A program made the position numbers and the translations under genes. From Bacteroidota bacterium (lineage in GTDB: Bacteria > Bacteroidota > Bacteroidia > Chitinophagales > Chitinophagaceae), in the NCBI GenBank assembly GCA_023409975.1, contig JAEYQO010000028.1, forward strand, positions 1-41,369: 41,369 nucleotides of DNA, read 5' to 3'. Positions 8,197 to 15,886 of this stretch are shown here, piece by piece. Under the pieces are notes generated by a model. That model ran no database searches. It saw only the letters and a program-made list of their open reading frames with translations, and was not told the DNA's origin. Positions within the stretch are counted from its first letter, which is position 1; every line of letters starts with the position of its first letter.

Positions 8197-8745
8197 ATGT
8201 CGATTGTCACTGTTCATGACAGGCAGTTCCGTCCATTTCTGCCTCAGGAAAAAATACATGAAAGGATCTGCGAACTGGGGGATCAGATCAATAGCGATTA
8301 TGATGGGCTGAAGCCATTGTTTATAGCAGTCCTGAATGGCTCGTTTGTCTTTGCATCAGACCTGTTCCGCTGCCTGACGATCGACGCAGAAATCTCCTTC
8401 ATTAAGTTGGCTTCCTATAAGGGTACCTCGTCAACAGGAAATGTGGTAACAGCAATTGGATTAGAGGAACAGCTAAAAGACCGGCATGTAATATTGCTGG
8501 AAGATATCATCGACACAGGTAAAACCCTCTATTCCTTTCTGCCGGAGCTACTCAGCAGGCAGCCTGCAAGTCTGAAGATCGCTGCTTTCCTTACAAAGCC
8601 GGAGGCGCTGAAGTACGAAGTCAAAGCCGACTATGTCGGTTTTGAGGTGCCGGATAAGTTTGTGCTTGGGTACGGGCTGGATTACGATGGTCTTGGACGC
8701 AATCTTCCGGCCTTGTATGAATTAGTAGAAGATGGAGCCGGGTAG
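8197..8745 (+). CDS. hpt: Hypoxanthine phosphoribosyltransferase
   Basis: 182 residues, standard for bacterial HPRT. The PRPP-binding loop LEDIIDTGKT lies at 101-110, the first loop GSF (VLNGSFVFASD) near 48-55, and the flexible loop Ser-Tyr pair (LASYKGTSS) near 71-79. It converts hypoxanthine (and guanine) plus PRPP to IMP (GMP) in purine salvage, in the cytosol. The last 24 bp overlap the 3' end of mqnD on the opposite strand, so the two genes converge with no terminator between them. It is probably the last gene of the plus-strand run. Confidence 0.92.
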   Translation: MSIVTVHDRQFRPFLPQEKIHERICELGDQINSDYDGLKPLFIAVLNGSFVFASDLFRCLTIDAEISFIKLASYKGTSSTGNVVTAIGLEEQLKDRHVILLEDIIDTGKTLYSFLPELLSRQPASLKIAAFLTKPEALKYEVKADYVGFEVPDKFVLGYGLDYDGLGRNLPALYELVEDGAG

Positions 8746-9564
8746 TTTCCGGATCATTCCTGTCTCTACAGCTTTTCTAAATAATTGACTCACTGCGGCT
8801 GTTCCGGTCTCTCCAAGCTCGGTAGTGAATTCATTTACATACAACTCTATATGCTGGCGCATTACAGATCCTTCCATCTCCTGTGCGTGATCGGTGACAT
8901 AATTGCTGAGCTCAGGATACCTGTTCCAGGAGAAAGCCAGACTTTCGCGGATGAGCGCATCGATCTCTGAGGCGATTTTTCGGGAAATACCTCGTTTGAT
9001 GGCGATACCACCGAGTGGGATCAGCGCCTGTTCCTGCTGCTCCCACCATTCACCCAGGTCCAGGAGCCGGACCAGCCCTTTTTGCCGATAGGTAAACCGG
9101 CTCTCGTGAATGATCAGTCCCGCATCGAAACTACCTTCCTTCACACCTTTTTCAATATCACTGAACAATACTTCGGTTTTATCGGTGATTTCCGGAAGAG
9201 CCAGGCTGAGTAAGAGATTGGCGCTAGTGTTGATTCCTGGAATGGCGATTTTCGCCTGCTCCAGCCAACCAGGCTGTTGCCATTTCGCAGCGCTCTCCGG
9301 TGTAGCGACCAGTAGCGGCCCTACGCCCCGCCCGAGAGCAGCACCGCTGTGGAGCAGCGCGTATTGATCTACTACCCGAAGAAATTGGTGGAAGCTTAGT
9401 TTCGTCACATCCAGTTTTCCGTCTGCCGCCCATTGGTTCAGCGTTTCAACATCTTCCAGGACAGGCAAGAATTCGTAGCTCCCGGTATCAATTTTTCTAT
9501 TGACCAGAGCATCAAAAATGAAAGTGTCGTTGGGGCAGGGACTGAAGCCGATTTGGATACGCAT
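8722..9564 (-). CDS. mqnD: 1,4-dihydroxy-6-naphthoate synthase (futalosine pathway)
   Basis: 280 residues. The N-terminus IQIGFSPCPNDTFIFDAL is diagnostic for MqnD, a periplasmic-binding-protein fold enzyme that turns cyclic dehypoxanthine futalosine into 1,4-dihydroxy-6-naphthoate, the late step of the futalosine menaquinone route. The ligand-gripping segments LSFHQFLRV (near 56-64), INTSANLLLS (111-120) and IIHESRFTY (151-159, with the conserved active-site His at 153) are intact. The upstream pathway gene mqnB lies at 13157-13840 on the same strand, separated by a large T9SS gene and a terminator, so the two are probably not simply co-transcribed. No clear promoter was found in the 60 bp before it. 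Confidence 0.92.
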   Translation of the reverse strand: MRIQIGFSPCPNDTFIFDALVNRKIDTGSYEFLPVLEDVETLNQWAADGKLDVTKLSFHQFLRVVDQYALLHSGAALGRGVGPLLVATPESAAKWQQPGWLEQAKIAIPGINTSANLLLSLALPEITDKTEVLFSDIEKGVKEGSFDAGLIIHESRFTYRQKGLVRLLDLGEWWEQQEQALIPLGGIAIKRGISRKIASEIDALIRESLAFSWNRYPELSNYVTDHAQEMEGSVMRQHIELYVNEFTTELGETGTAAVSQLFRKAVETGMIRKLPGSIFY

Positions 9565-9600
9565 AAAAATTAAACAGGCTGCAAGTTAGCCTGCAGCCTG
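9565..9600 (-). terminator. Intrinsic terminator after the large T9SS gene
   Basis: Read on the minus strand, CAGGCTGCA (9600-9592) and TGCAGCCTG (9583-9575) form a perfect 9-bp stem with an 8-nt loop, followed by TTTAATTTTT. It sits 24 bp after the stop of the 9625-13029 gene and 10 bp before the mqnD start, so it should reduce read-through into mqnD. Confidence 0.8.
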
Positions 9601-9624
9601 TAGAAAAGGTGTTAAACCCGATGC

Positions 9625-12600
9625 TTATTGCACAGTGAATTTTTGAGACACCTGAGAATCATTCCAACTGATGCTGACTGTATAGTTGCCTTTGGTCAGA
9701 GAACTTACAGAAAGGCTAAACTGATTCTGGCCTGGGCTCAGGTTTCTATTGGTTTCCAGGACAGTTTTGCCAGTGATATCCGTTACAACTACCGTGGCCT
9801 TTCCTTCAGCCGCCGTAAAGAGTTCAACGTTCAAAGTTTCACCAACTGGGTTTGGATAGAGATTCACGGCGCTTCCGCCCGCATTCTGGATTTTCACCAC
9901 GGCACTATAGCTTTCTTTACCTGTGAAGTCTACCCGGATGACACGATAGTAATTGTCACCTGCGACAGGGTGCGTATCCCGATGAACATAGCTGGTGCTG
10001 CCGGTTGAGCCAATACGGACCAGTTCCTGGAAATTACGACCATCAGCACTTCTTTGAACCACGAATTGACGAATGCCGTCTGCCTTTGGTACTTCCCAAT
10101 CGATTCTATGCGCGTTTCCATCTCTGGATGCAGAGATATTCAGGAAAGCCTCCAGCGGCAGCGGAGTACCTGCACCCACTCCCGCTGCAAAGCCTCCACC
10201 GCTAAAGCTGGTGATGCCATCAAACTGGGCATAAGGTATCCCGTTAATACGCTGGTTAGTGCTGTTCGTATTATTAAGCGCTACACCATTATGAACACCC
10301 AGGGCATCCATATGAGTCGTAGCATTTTCAAAATCACCTGTGGAAGTCTTGAACCAGGTTGGTGTTTCTGCAGTGCCTCCGTTGACTGCAATAAAATCAT
10401 CTACAGCCTGAAGAACATCTGCTACTTCTGTTGAGTCATAGAAGAATCTGAGATTGACAGGACCAGTCAGCGTGGCGGATCCCAGATCTACATTCCAGTA
10501 GCGACGCATAGTATAAGTGGCAAGCTGCAGTGTGGCGTCTGTTACACCAAATTCAGCAGCATCCACCTGGATTCTGGGTATTGCAGCAGTTTTAGCAGCC
10601 ACATTCACCCCATTGTTTCCCGGATCCCAGTTAATTGCCAGAACGTATTCTGAAGGTTGCGCAGGGTCAATATAATAGGTCCACCCACCTTCATCGCAGG
10701 TCTGCTGCAAATTGACATTGTTTGATTGACTGGTTGCCAGATCAACAGACACCAGAGCCAGGGTGCCGACGGTTATCTCATCGATAGCAATGAGATTTCC
10801 GAATTTGCCGACTGCCTCAAAACCTATGCGGATTGTCTGACCGCTATACGTACTAAGATCTACGACTTCTTTTCTCCAGCCGGGCATAGTAAGACTGGCA
10901 TCATAACGCTGGTACCCTGCAATCCGATTCCAGGTGGCTCCTGCATCCGTGCTAACGCTCAGGTACAGACTATCGTCGTTTGAAGGGAAACTATTGTCAT
11001 GACTCATCCAGAAGCTCATAGCTACCTGACTACAGGGTCCGCCCGACGGTGCCGGAAGTTCAAAGCAGTCGCTGGAAAGCCTGGAGCTGGTGCCGGCTGT
11101 AAAATTGTAGCCGTCGAACATCGCAAACGAGTTACCCGTGAACGGACGCAGTGAATCGCTCAGTCCGCCATTATCTATTGCCCCAAGTTGTAAAGTCCAG
11201 TTTCCGGTACCACTGAGCTGTGTCAGGTATGAAATCGCCGGTGCACTACCATCAAACCCTTCAACGAATGGAAGTGCTGATATGGTATTGTGAACACGAT
11301 GCGTAACACGGGCTGTGTCATTCAAAGGTTCCTGATCGCCGGGCAGTTCCACATAAGCTGTATCAAAATTGAGTCCTGCATTAGTGAGAGGAAGCCCCGT
11401 AAATACAATAGTATCTGTACTACCCAGCGCGATAGCATTCGTATTGGTTAAAGTGGCAGTGTAGGTGTTTGCGCCCGAAATTTTCAGGGTGACTGAGGCA
11501 TTACCTGGGAATATCGGATTAGCCCCTGCATTATAGATCACTGCTTTCACCTCCTGGGGATTGGAATTGGAACATGTGGCATTTGTTCCCTCGTTAATTA
11601 TTAACGCGCTCAGACTTACGTCGTTGGAGAGAACAAGTTTTGGTTCGATCATGAAACGGAAGGGGCTGTTCGGCGCAAAATCAAACCAGGAAGTATTTCC
11701 TGAAGGAGAAGTGTAAAAGAATGTAGCGGGCCGAATTGGTATCTCAGATTGAAACGAGAAACTCACATTGGCGGTGCCTACCTGACGAACACCCACAAAG
11801 AAGTCACCTGCATTCAGGGCCACTACGGGGACCACCGGCATGACATACAGACCACTTGTGCTGATTTGCTGGGTGGATTCCCATAGCAAAACGCCGGGTG
11901 TATTACCTGGTCCTGAAGCGTCCCAGATGCCAATCTTGAAAGGTTGTCCTCCGTTGGAGAAGTTGACTGAAATCTGAGTGAGGTAGGTGGCCAGGCTTGT
12001 ATTGAAACGGGCAACAAAATCGCCTGTTGCACCATTGAAGCCTACACCGCCGTCTGGGGTAGGACCGTAGGCGTAAGACCAGGTATTATCGTTAGCGAAT
12101 TGGTCAAGTGTTTTCAGGTCGTCACTGGGATCATCATCAGCCGGAATACTGACAGAGATAAGATTGGTGCCTGTGTTGTTCAGAACAGTTGGCTGAAAAG
12201 TAACAATGGCAGAGGCACCCGGGGCCAGTGAGGGGATGGTCTCTGTAGTGTTATAATTATGAGCTCCGCTGATATTCAGCGTCACGGGTATATTGGTCAG
12301 GGTATTCATTCCCTGGTTTGTGATATTGGCGCTAATAGTCTGTAAGCTGGCGTGTGGCAATGGAAGCTTTCCTAGTGTATAGATGTTGGAAACTGAAGCG
12401 TCGTTTGGTACGGCATGTTTTAGCCGGATAGCCTGCCTGAATGCCGAAACTGCGAGGGTGGTGCTTCCCGAAAGCATGGTTGTGCCATTATACCGGCGGG
12501 TAGAAGACGCTGTGGAACCATCGACGTTATTTCCATTAGCACAATTCCAGATCCAGCCAGTATGCGAAGTGGCATCTGAACGGGTGATAAGCACCTGCAA

Positions 12601-13029
12601 ATTGGTTCCTGGAGTCCGGACATATGGGTTTGTTAACTGAAACTCTGTAAAACCAGTACTGTTGATCGTAATACTGCCGGAGAAAACGAGCGTGTAACCT
12701 GTTGTAGTAAAGGTTCCGGAAGTGAATGTCCGGGTGGTCAGCGGGACGTCCTTAAAATAAATTTCCACATTGTTGAAAGTGGTGTTGGTACCCTGTGTCC
12801 CCACACTGAGTCCCATTACATTGATGGGTGTAGAGGCAGTCGTGAAGTTAGAACTTCCAATTTCTGTATCCGTGTAAATCGCTTCATTGGCGACATAAAG
12901 ACTGGTTCCCAGTGCAGGCGTGCCACTGGTCCCCGGGTTGGCGGTAATGTCTACCTGTTGTGCCTGGGAGGTACTGGCAAAGCAGAGGGCACTCAGCGCT
13001 GCTGCTGCTACGCGTAATAGTTTTTTCAT
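9625..13029 (-). CDS. Large secreted protein with T9SS C-terminal sorting domain
   Basis: 1134 residues from the ATG at 13029. That start gives a clean signal peptide (KKLLRVAAAALSALCFASTSQAQ); a start 19 codons upstream would overlap the -33 promoter box. The first half contains Asn/Thr-rich beta-sandwich modules, including CARDB-like stretches (VSNIYTLGKLPLP, LSALIINEGTNATCSN). Near the middle is a MAM/jelly-roll-like module (FVEGFDGSAPAISY, WMSHDNSFPSNDDSLYLS, IAIDEITVG). An FN3-like module (RIDWEVPKADGIRQFVVQRS) precedes the last 75-80 residues, a type A sorting domain (LYPNPVGETLNVEL, then ITGKTVLE). No catalytic motif is seen; it is probably an adhesin-like or surface structural protein exported by T9SS. 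It has its own promoter and terminator and sits between mqnB and mqnD. Confidence 0.88.
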   Translation of the reverse strand: MKKLLRVAAAALSALCFASTSQAQQVDITANPGTSGTPALGTSLYVANEAIYTDTEIGSSNFTTASTPINVMGLSVGTQGTNTTFNNVEIYFKDVPLTTRTFTSGTFTTTGYTLVFSGSITINSTGFTEFQLTNPYVRTPGTNLQVLITRSDATSHTGWIWNCANGNNVDGSTASSTRRYNGTTMLSGSTTLAVSAFRQAIRLKHAVPNDASVSNIYTLGKLPLPHASLQTISANITNQGMNTLTNIPVTLNISGAHNYNTTETIPSLAPGASAIVTFQPTVLNNTGTNLISVSIPADDDPSDDLKTLDQFANDNTWSYAYGPTPDGGVGFNGATGDFVARFNTSLATYLTQISVNFSNGGQPFKIGIWDASGPGNTPGVLLWESTQQISTSGLYVMPVVPVVALNAGDFFVGVRQVGTANVSFSFQSEIPIRPATFFYTSPSGNTSWFDFAPNSPFRFMIEPKLVLSNDVSLSALIINEGTNATCSNSNPQEVKAVIYNAGANPIFPGNASVTLKISGANTYTATLTNTNAIALGSTDTIVFTGLPLTNAGLNFDTAYVELPGDQEPLNDTARVTHRVHNTISALPFVEGFDGSAPAISYLTQLSGTGNWTLQLGAIDNGGLSDSLRPFTGNSFAMFDGYNFTAGTSSRLSSDCFELPAPSGGPCSQVAMSFWMSHDNSFPSNDDSLYLSVSTDAGATWNRIAGYQRYDASLTMPGWRKEVVDLSTYSGQTIRIGFEAVGKFGNLIAIDEITVGTLALVSVDLATSQSNNVNLQQTCDEGGWTYYIDPAQPSEYVLAINWDPGNNGVNVAAKTAAIPRIQVDAAEFGVTDATLQLATYTMRRYWNVDLGSATLTGPVNLRFFYDSTEVADVLQAVDDFIAVNGGTAETPTWFKTSTGDFENATTHMDALGVHNGVALNNTNSTNQRINGIPYAQFDGITSFSGGGFAAGVGAGTPLPLEAFLNISASRDGNAHRIDWEVPKADGIRQFVVQRSADGRNFQELVRIGSTGSTSYVHRDTHPVAGDNYYRVIRVDFTGKESYSAVVKIQNAGGSAVNLYPNPVGETLNVELFTAAEGKATVVVTDITGKTVLETNRNLSPGQNQFSLSVSSLTKGNYTVSISWNDSQVSQKFTVQ

Positions 13030-13055
13030 AACGTCGGTGTTTAAGATATCAAATT

Positions 13056-13086
13056 GAAATATACAACTGGAAACGATCAGATGCAA
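13056..13086 (-). promoter_or_regulatory. Promoter of the large T9SS gene
   Basis: On the minus strand TTGCAT (13086-13081), a 17-bp spacer, then TATATTTC (13063-13056), 7 of 8 to TAnnTTTG. The ATG at 13029 follows at a normal leader distance. Confidence 0.65.
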
Positions 13087-13090
13087 GCAG

Positions 13091-13111
13091 TCATTAAAAG
13101 ATATTTAATGA
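13091..13111. repeat. AT-rich perfect inverted repeat upstream of the -33 box
   Basis: TCATTAAA (13091-13098) and TTTAATGA (13104-13111) are exact reverse complements with a 5-bp spacer. The site ends 5 bp upstream of the -33 box of the T9SS gene promoter, a position usual for an activator or repressor site. It is too AT-rich for an intrinsic terminator of mqnB. Confidence 0.5.
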
Positions 13112-13156
13112 CAAAAGGATAGACGTAAGAGAATGTATTTGCGTTGGCCGCTGATT

Positions 13157-13840
13157 TTAGATAGCGAGATCCTGATGCAGCCATTGCCAAAGCCAGTGGT
13201 TCAGTGCCTGCACCGCTTCGGGAATTTTCCAACCGCTCCTGTCACGGGCCTCCACATAGTTGGAAATACTTCTTATCTGAACAAAAGCCTGCCTTCTGAG
13301 CAGACACACATAGTGCAGTGCAGCTCCTTCCATCGATTCAATGGTGCAGCCATATTTCCTTTGGCGCAATTCTGCAGTGTAAGCAGTTCCGGCTGTAAGA
13401 TTTACAGAAAGGCCTGTTGCGGTTTTCAGGGCTGCGATCATAGGATCTGGCTGCATTGGATTGATCAGCGTTTTGTTATGGAACGGAATCTGATCTATTG
13501 AAGCCAGCCCGAGATCGAAAATGTCCAGGAACTGATAGCGGTCTTCAGCACCGGTGTCTCCCAGAAGTTCCTTCGAGACAAACACTACTTCTCCGGGTCC
13601 AAGACTACGATCATAAGCCCCGGCGATGCCAGCCTGTACCACGAGGTCATATTGTTCCTCAGCCAGCTGCATCGTCAGGGCATAGGTTGCAGCCATAAGA
13701 CCTACTCCGGATACTATATGGTGAATTTCTTTGTCATTATGCCTGAACCTGTTATCACCGTAGCGTTCCCATGCGCTCTGCAACTGCAGGTGTAATGGTT
13801 CCAGCTCAGCTCGTGTTGCACTTATGAGAAGAATTTTCAC
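13157..13840 (-). CDS. mqnB: Futalosine hydrolase
   Basis: 227 residues, a nucleoside phosphorylase/hydrolase fold enzyme. It opens with KILLISATRAELEPL, has the HIVSGVGLMAATYAL strand-turn (41-55), QAGIAGAYD (69-77) and the family signature ESMEGAALHYVC (168-179), where the second Glu grips the ribose hydroxyls. MqnB cleaves hypoxanthine from futalosine to give dehypoxanthine futalosine in menaquinone synthesis. The start is GTG at 13840. The presence of mqnD on the same strand supports MqnB over a generic methylthioadenosine nucleosidase. The released hypoxanthine could be salvaged by the nearby hpt product. Confidence 0.88.
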   Translation of the reverse strand: MKILLISATRAELEPLHLQLQSAWERYGDNRFRHNDKEIHHIVSGVGLMAATYALTMQLAEEQYDLVVQAGIAGAYDRSLGPGEVVFVSKELLGDTGAEDRYQFLDIFDLGLASIDQIPFHNKTLINPMQPDPMIAALKTATGLSVNLTAGTAYTAELRQRKYGCTIESMEGAALHYVCLLRRQAFVQIRSISNYVEARDRSGWKIPEAVQALNHWLWQWLHQDLAI

Positions 13841-13910
13841 TGGCGGTAGCTAATCTCGTGGTTAAGAAGGTGTTTCGAATGCCCTACAGACGCACCTGAT
13901 CGGATCATTT

Positions 13911-13941
13911 TTGACAAAACCAGTATGCAACGGTAATTTTG
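13911..13941 (+). promoter_or_regulatory. Promoter of the pterin operon (full consensus)
   Basis: TTGACA (13911-13916), exactly 17 bp, then TAATTTTG (13934-13941), a full match to TAnnTTTG. The ATG of the first gene is at 13959, giving a leader of about 10 nt. Confidence 0.8.
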
Positions 13942-13958
13942 CAAGATAATTTTTAAAA

Positions 13959-14372
13959 ATGGTTTACCTGACTCGTGTAGAGCATTTTAATGCAGCACAC
14001 CGGTTATACAACGAAAACTGGACCGACGAACAGAACCTGGAGGTCTTCGGCAAGTGTGCCAATGCCAATTGGCACGGACATAATTATGAATTGCACGTGA
14101 CCATTAAGGGCGAGCCACATCCGGACACAGGGTTTATTTTTAATGCAAAGACTTTGGGCGATCTGATCAAAGACATAATTGTGGAGAAAGTAGACCATAG
14201 AAACCTCAACGTGGATGTCGCATTTATGAAAGGAAAATTCACCAGTGCTGAGAACGTGGTCATGGGCATCTGGAACGAGCTGCAGCCCCATATTCTGGAA
14301 CACGGCGCACAGCTTCATGCGCTGAAGTTGTACGAAACTCCTCGGATCTACGTGGAATATTATGGCAACTAA
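13959..14372 (+). CDS. 6-pyruvoyltetrahydropterin synthase-like protein (PTPS/QueD superfamily)
   Basis: 137 residues, the usual T-fold size. Zn ligands are His14 (FNAAHRLY) and His39/His41 (HGH). The catalytic Cys33 sits in C33-x5-H39-G-H41 (CANANWHGH), the spacing of eukaryotic PTPS (type II), whereas QueD uses C-x3-HGH. The proton-relay pair Asp79-His80 (VDHRNL) and the pterin anchor Glu126 (YETPRIYVEY) are present. By family knowledge it acts on dihydroneopterin triphosphate, the product of FolE, encoded 17 bp downstream in the same operon. The product could be 6-pyruvoyltetrahydropterin (biopterin route) or 6-carboxytetrahydropterin (queuosine route). The motif favours the former but many genome pipelines would call this queD. 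Confidence 0.88.
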   Translation: MVYLTRVEHFNAAHRLYNENWTDEQNLEVFGKCANANWHGHNYELHVTIKGEPHPDTGFIFNAKTLGDLIKDIIVEKVDHRNLNVDVAFMKGKFTSAENVVMGIWNELQPHILEHGAQLHALKLYETPRIYVEYYGN

Positions 14373-14389
14373 GCACCAATCATACATCC

Positions 14390-14986
14390 ATGGGCTACAA
14401 TAAGACTGAAATCTTCAATACTGATATCACAGACAACCTGTCTGAAAACTACGCATCCATCATAAAACTTATCGGTGAGGATGCTTCCCGTGAAGGGCTG
14501 CTGAAAACACCGGAGCGGGTTGCCAAGTCAATGCTTTATATGACACAAGGCTACCAGATGGATGCTAAAGCCATTCTCGAGGAGGCAAAGTTCCATGAGT
14601 CCTATTCAGAGATGGTGATCGTAAAGGATATCGAGCTTTATTCGATGTGCGAGCACCATATGCTGCCTTTCTTTGGGAAGGCACATATTGCCTATATCCC
14701 GAAGGGGTATATCACTGGATTAAGTAAGATCGCCCGTGTGGTTGACTGCTTCGCCCGTCGTCTGCAGGTGCAGGAACGCATGACCCATCAGATATTGGAT
14801 GCCATCCAGGAAACGCTCAACCCCCTGGGAGTCGCCGTGGTCATAGAGGCCAAGCACCTCTGTATGATGATGCGCGGCGTATCCAAGCAGAATAGCGTCA
14901 CTACCACTTCAGCCTTCAGTGGTCAGTTTGAAGCCAACGAAACCCGATCGGAGTTTCTGAGGCTGATAGCAGCGGAATTATACTAA
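14390..14986 (+). CDS. folE: GTP cyclohydrolase I
   Basis: 198 residues, full length. Zn ligands Cys87 and His90 (SMCEHHMLPFFGKAHIAYIP) and Cys158 (AKHLCMMMRGV) are all present, as are the substrate segments GLSKIARVVDCFARRLQVQE (110-129) and QNSVTTTSAF near 167-176. It converts GTP to 7,8-dihydroneopterin triphosphate, the first step for folate, biopterin and queuosine. It is 17 bp behind the PTPS-like gene and shares its promoter at 13911-13941, so the operon makes the substrate and consumes it. No terminator was found after it. Confidence 0.94.
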   Translation: MGYNKTEIFNTDITDNLSENYASIIKLIGEDASREGLLKTPERVAKSMLYMTQGYQMDAKAILEEAKFHESYSEMVIVKDIELYSMCEHHMLPFFGKAHIAYIPKGYITGLSKIARVVDCFARRLQVQERMTHQILDAIQETLNPLGVAVVIEAKHLCMMMRGVSKQNSVTTTSAFSGQFEANETRSEFLRLIAAELY

Positions 14987-15484
14987 CATGCTAAAAATGG
15001 CCACCGGTGTGAAGTTGTCTAGCTGACGGACATCTATAGAATAGTTCCTTCCAGAATCTTTTACGGCTCCTTCCAGAGAAAGTCCTGACCCGTTCGGTAC
15101 AAGGTCCTGCCCCTCATCATTGTCAGGAACTGGATCGTTTTGTGTACCATATCGGAAGCATAGGTCGAGTAGCGCTGTGGCTGCCGTAGTCAGCGCTGTA
15201 ATGACGATGAAGCTGGACGAAAACTCAGCCCGGTCAATGAATTGCAATAGGCGTAGGCCGATCCCCGCGGGGGTGCACCCGGAAGAAATGGAAACACTTC
15301 CGATGATCCCGGGAAGAATTGCGTGCGACGCAGGTAGAATTTGTATCAGGTCCATCCTGTTCCATAGTTTGCTGCAAATTTCTGCCCGTTCAGCTAAAAA
15401 AAATGGTAGCACTGGTAGCGCTACCTGTGTCTGAATCAAGCCAGGAGCGGAAAGAAAATCTGTGGCACAAAAAATGCGGGGCAT
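14978..15484 (-). CDS. Doubtful ORF of 168 codons
   Basis: An open frame on the minus strand starts at 15484 and its stop overlaps the folE 3' end by 9 bp. Against coding: the start codon lies inside an A/T-rich hairpin (15469-15489), there is no signal peptide or known motif, and codons such as CTA, scarce in neighbouring genes, are common. For coding: 168 codons without a stop in otherwise empty DNA is unusual, and the C-terminal half (DPVPDNDEGQDLVPNGSG) looks protein-like. If it is not real, 14987-15720 is a 730-bp region holding only this, a 12-bp palindrome at 15414-15425, the 11-bp repeats and the tRNA terminator. Confidence 0.25.
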   Translation of the reverse strand: MPRIFCATDFLSAPGLIQTQVALPVLPFFLAERAEICSKLWNRMDLIQILPASHAILPGIIGSVSISSGCTPAGIGLRLLQFIDRAEFSSSFIVITALTTAATALLDLCFRYGTQNDPVPDNDEGQDLVPNGSGLSLEGAVKDSGRNYSIDVRQLDNFTPVAIFSMLV

Positions 15485-15539
15485 TTTTTGGAGTCATATT
15501 CAAATGAATTATTGAATGTTAAGCCGAACGATAAAGGGG

Positions 15540-15605
15540 GATGACTCCGTGATGACTCCATGGTGACTCCGTGATGACTTGCTGATGATACCATGGTGAG
15601 ACCAG
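15540..15605. repeat. 11-bp tandem repeat, six copies (TGACTCC core)
   Basis: Six consecutive 11-bp units start at 15540, 15551, 15562, 15573, 15584 and 15595. The first three read GATGACTCCGT, GATGACTCCAT and GGTGACTCCGT; the last three are decayed. Units ending in CCGT and CCAT partly alternate, hinting at a 22-bp higher-order unit. A single inverted copy of the core (GGAGTCA) lies near 15490-15496. Confidence 0.9.
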
Positions 15606-15673
15606 TAATTGTCGGCAGGCAACATAAATGAGGCTGCCAATTTATTTACATGTCAGACAGCAATCCAGGCGGC

Positions 15674-15713
15674 AAATAAAAAAGGACAAGCCAAAAATAA
15701 TTTGACTCGTCCT
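15674..15713 (-). terminator. Intrinsic terminator of tRNA-Pro
   Basis: On the minus strand AGGACGAGTC (15713-15704) pairs over all 10 positions (two G-U) with GGCTTGTCCT (15692-15683), loop 11 nt, then a T-rich tail (TTTTTTATT, 15682-15674). It begins 8 nt after the tRNA 3' end. Confidence 0.8.
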
Positions 15714-15720
15714 TCTAAAG

Positions 15721-15794
15721 TCGGGACGACTGGATTCGAACCAGCGACCCCCAGCACCCCATGCTGATGCGCTACCGGGCTGCGCTACGTCCCG
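15721..15794 (-). tRNA. tRNA-Pro, anticodon GGG
   Basis: A 74-nt cloverleaf: acceptor CGGGACG/CGTCCCG, D arm GCGC/GCGC, anticodon stem TCAGC/GCTGG with loop ATGGGGT (anticodon GGG at 34-36), T loop TTCGAAT, discriminator A. The 5' C1 with A73 fits proline tRNAs and the sequence closely resembles known bacterial tRNA-Pro. The 3' CCA is not encoded and must be added by the CCA enzyme. The gene is single, with its own promoter (15815-15844) and terminator (15674-15713). Confidence 0.96.
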
Positions 15795-15814
15795 AACAAA
15801 ACGTTGAGGGACCG

Positions 15815-15844
15815 CAAAGATAGAACTAATCTGCTTTAGTACAA
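15815..15844 (-). promoter_or_regulatory. Promoter of tRNA-Pro
   Basis: On the minus strand TTGTAC (15844-15839), 16 bp, TATCTTTG (15822-15815), a full TAnnTTTG match, about 20 bp before the mature tRNA 5' end. Confidence 0.75.
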
Positions 15845-15886
15845 GAATTCCTGCTTCAATACTTCCGCATCTGAGCTTGCATCGTT

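Noticed and set aside
7125..8210. 361-codon minus-strand open frame
   Set aside because: It is the complement of the Pro/Ala/Glu linker; low-complexity Ser/Ala/Gly composition and no motif.
13030..13086. 19-codon N-terminal extension of the large T9SS protein
   Set aside because: It would include its own promoter boxes; the signal peptide begins at 13029.
15120..15434. 104-codon plus-strand open frame
   Set aside because: Ser/Arg-rich random composition opposite another doubtful frame; no start context.
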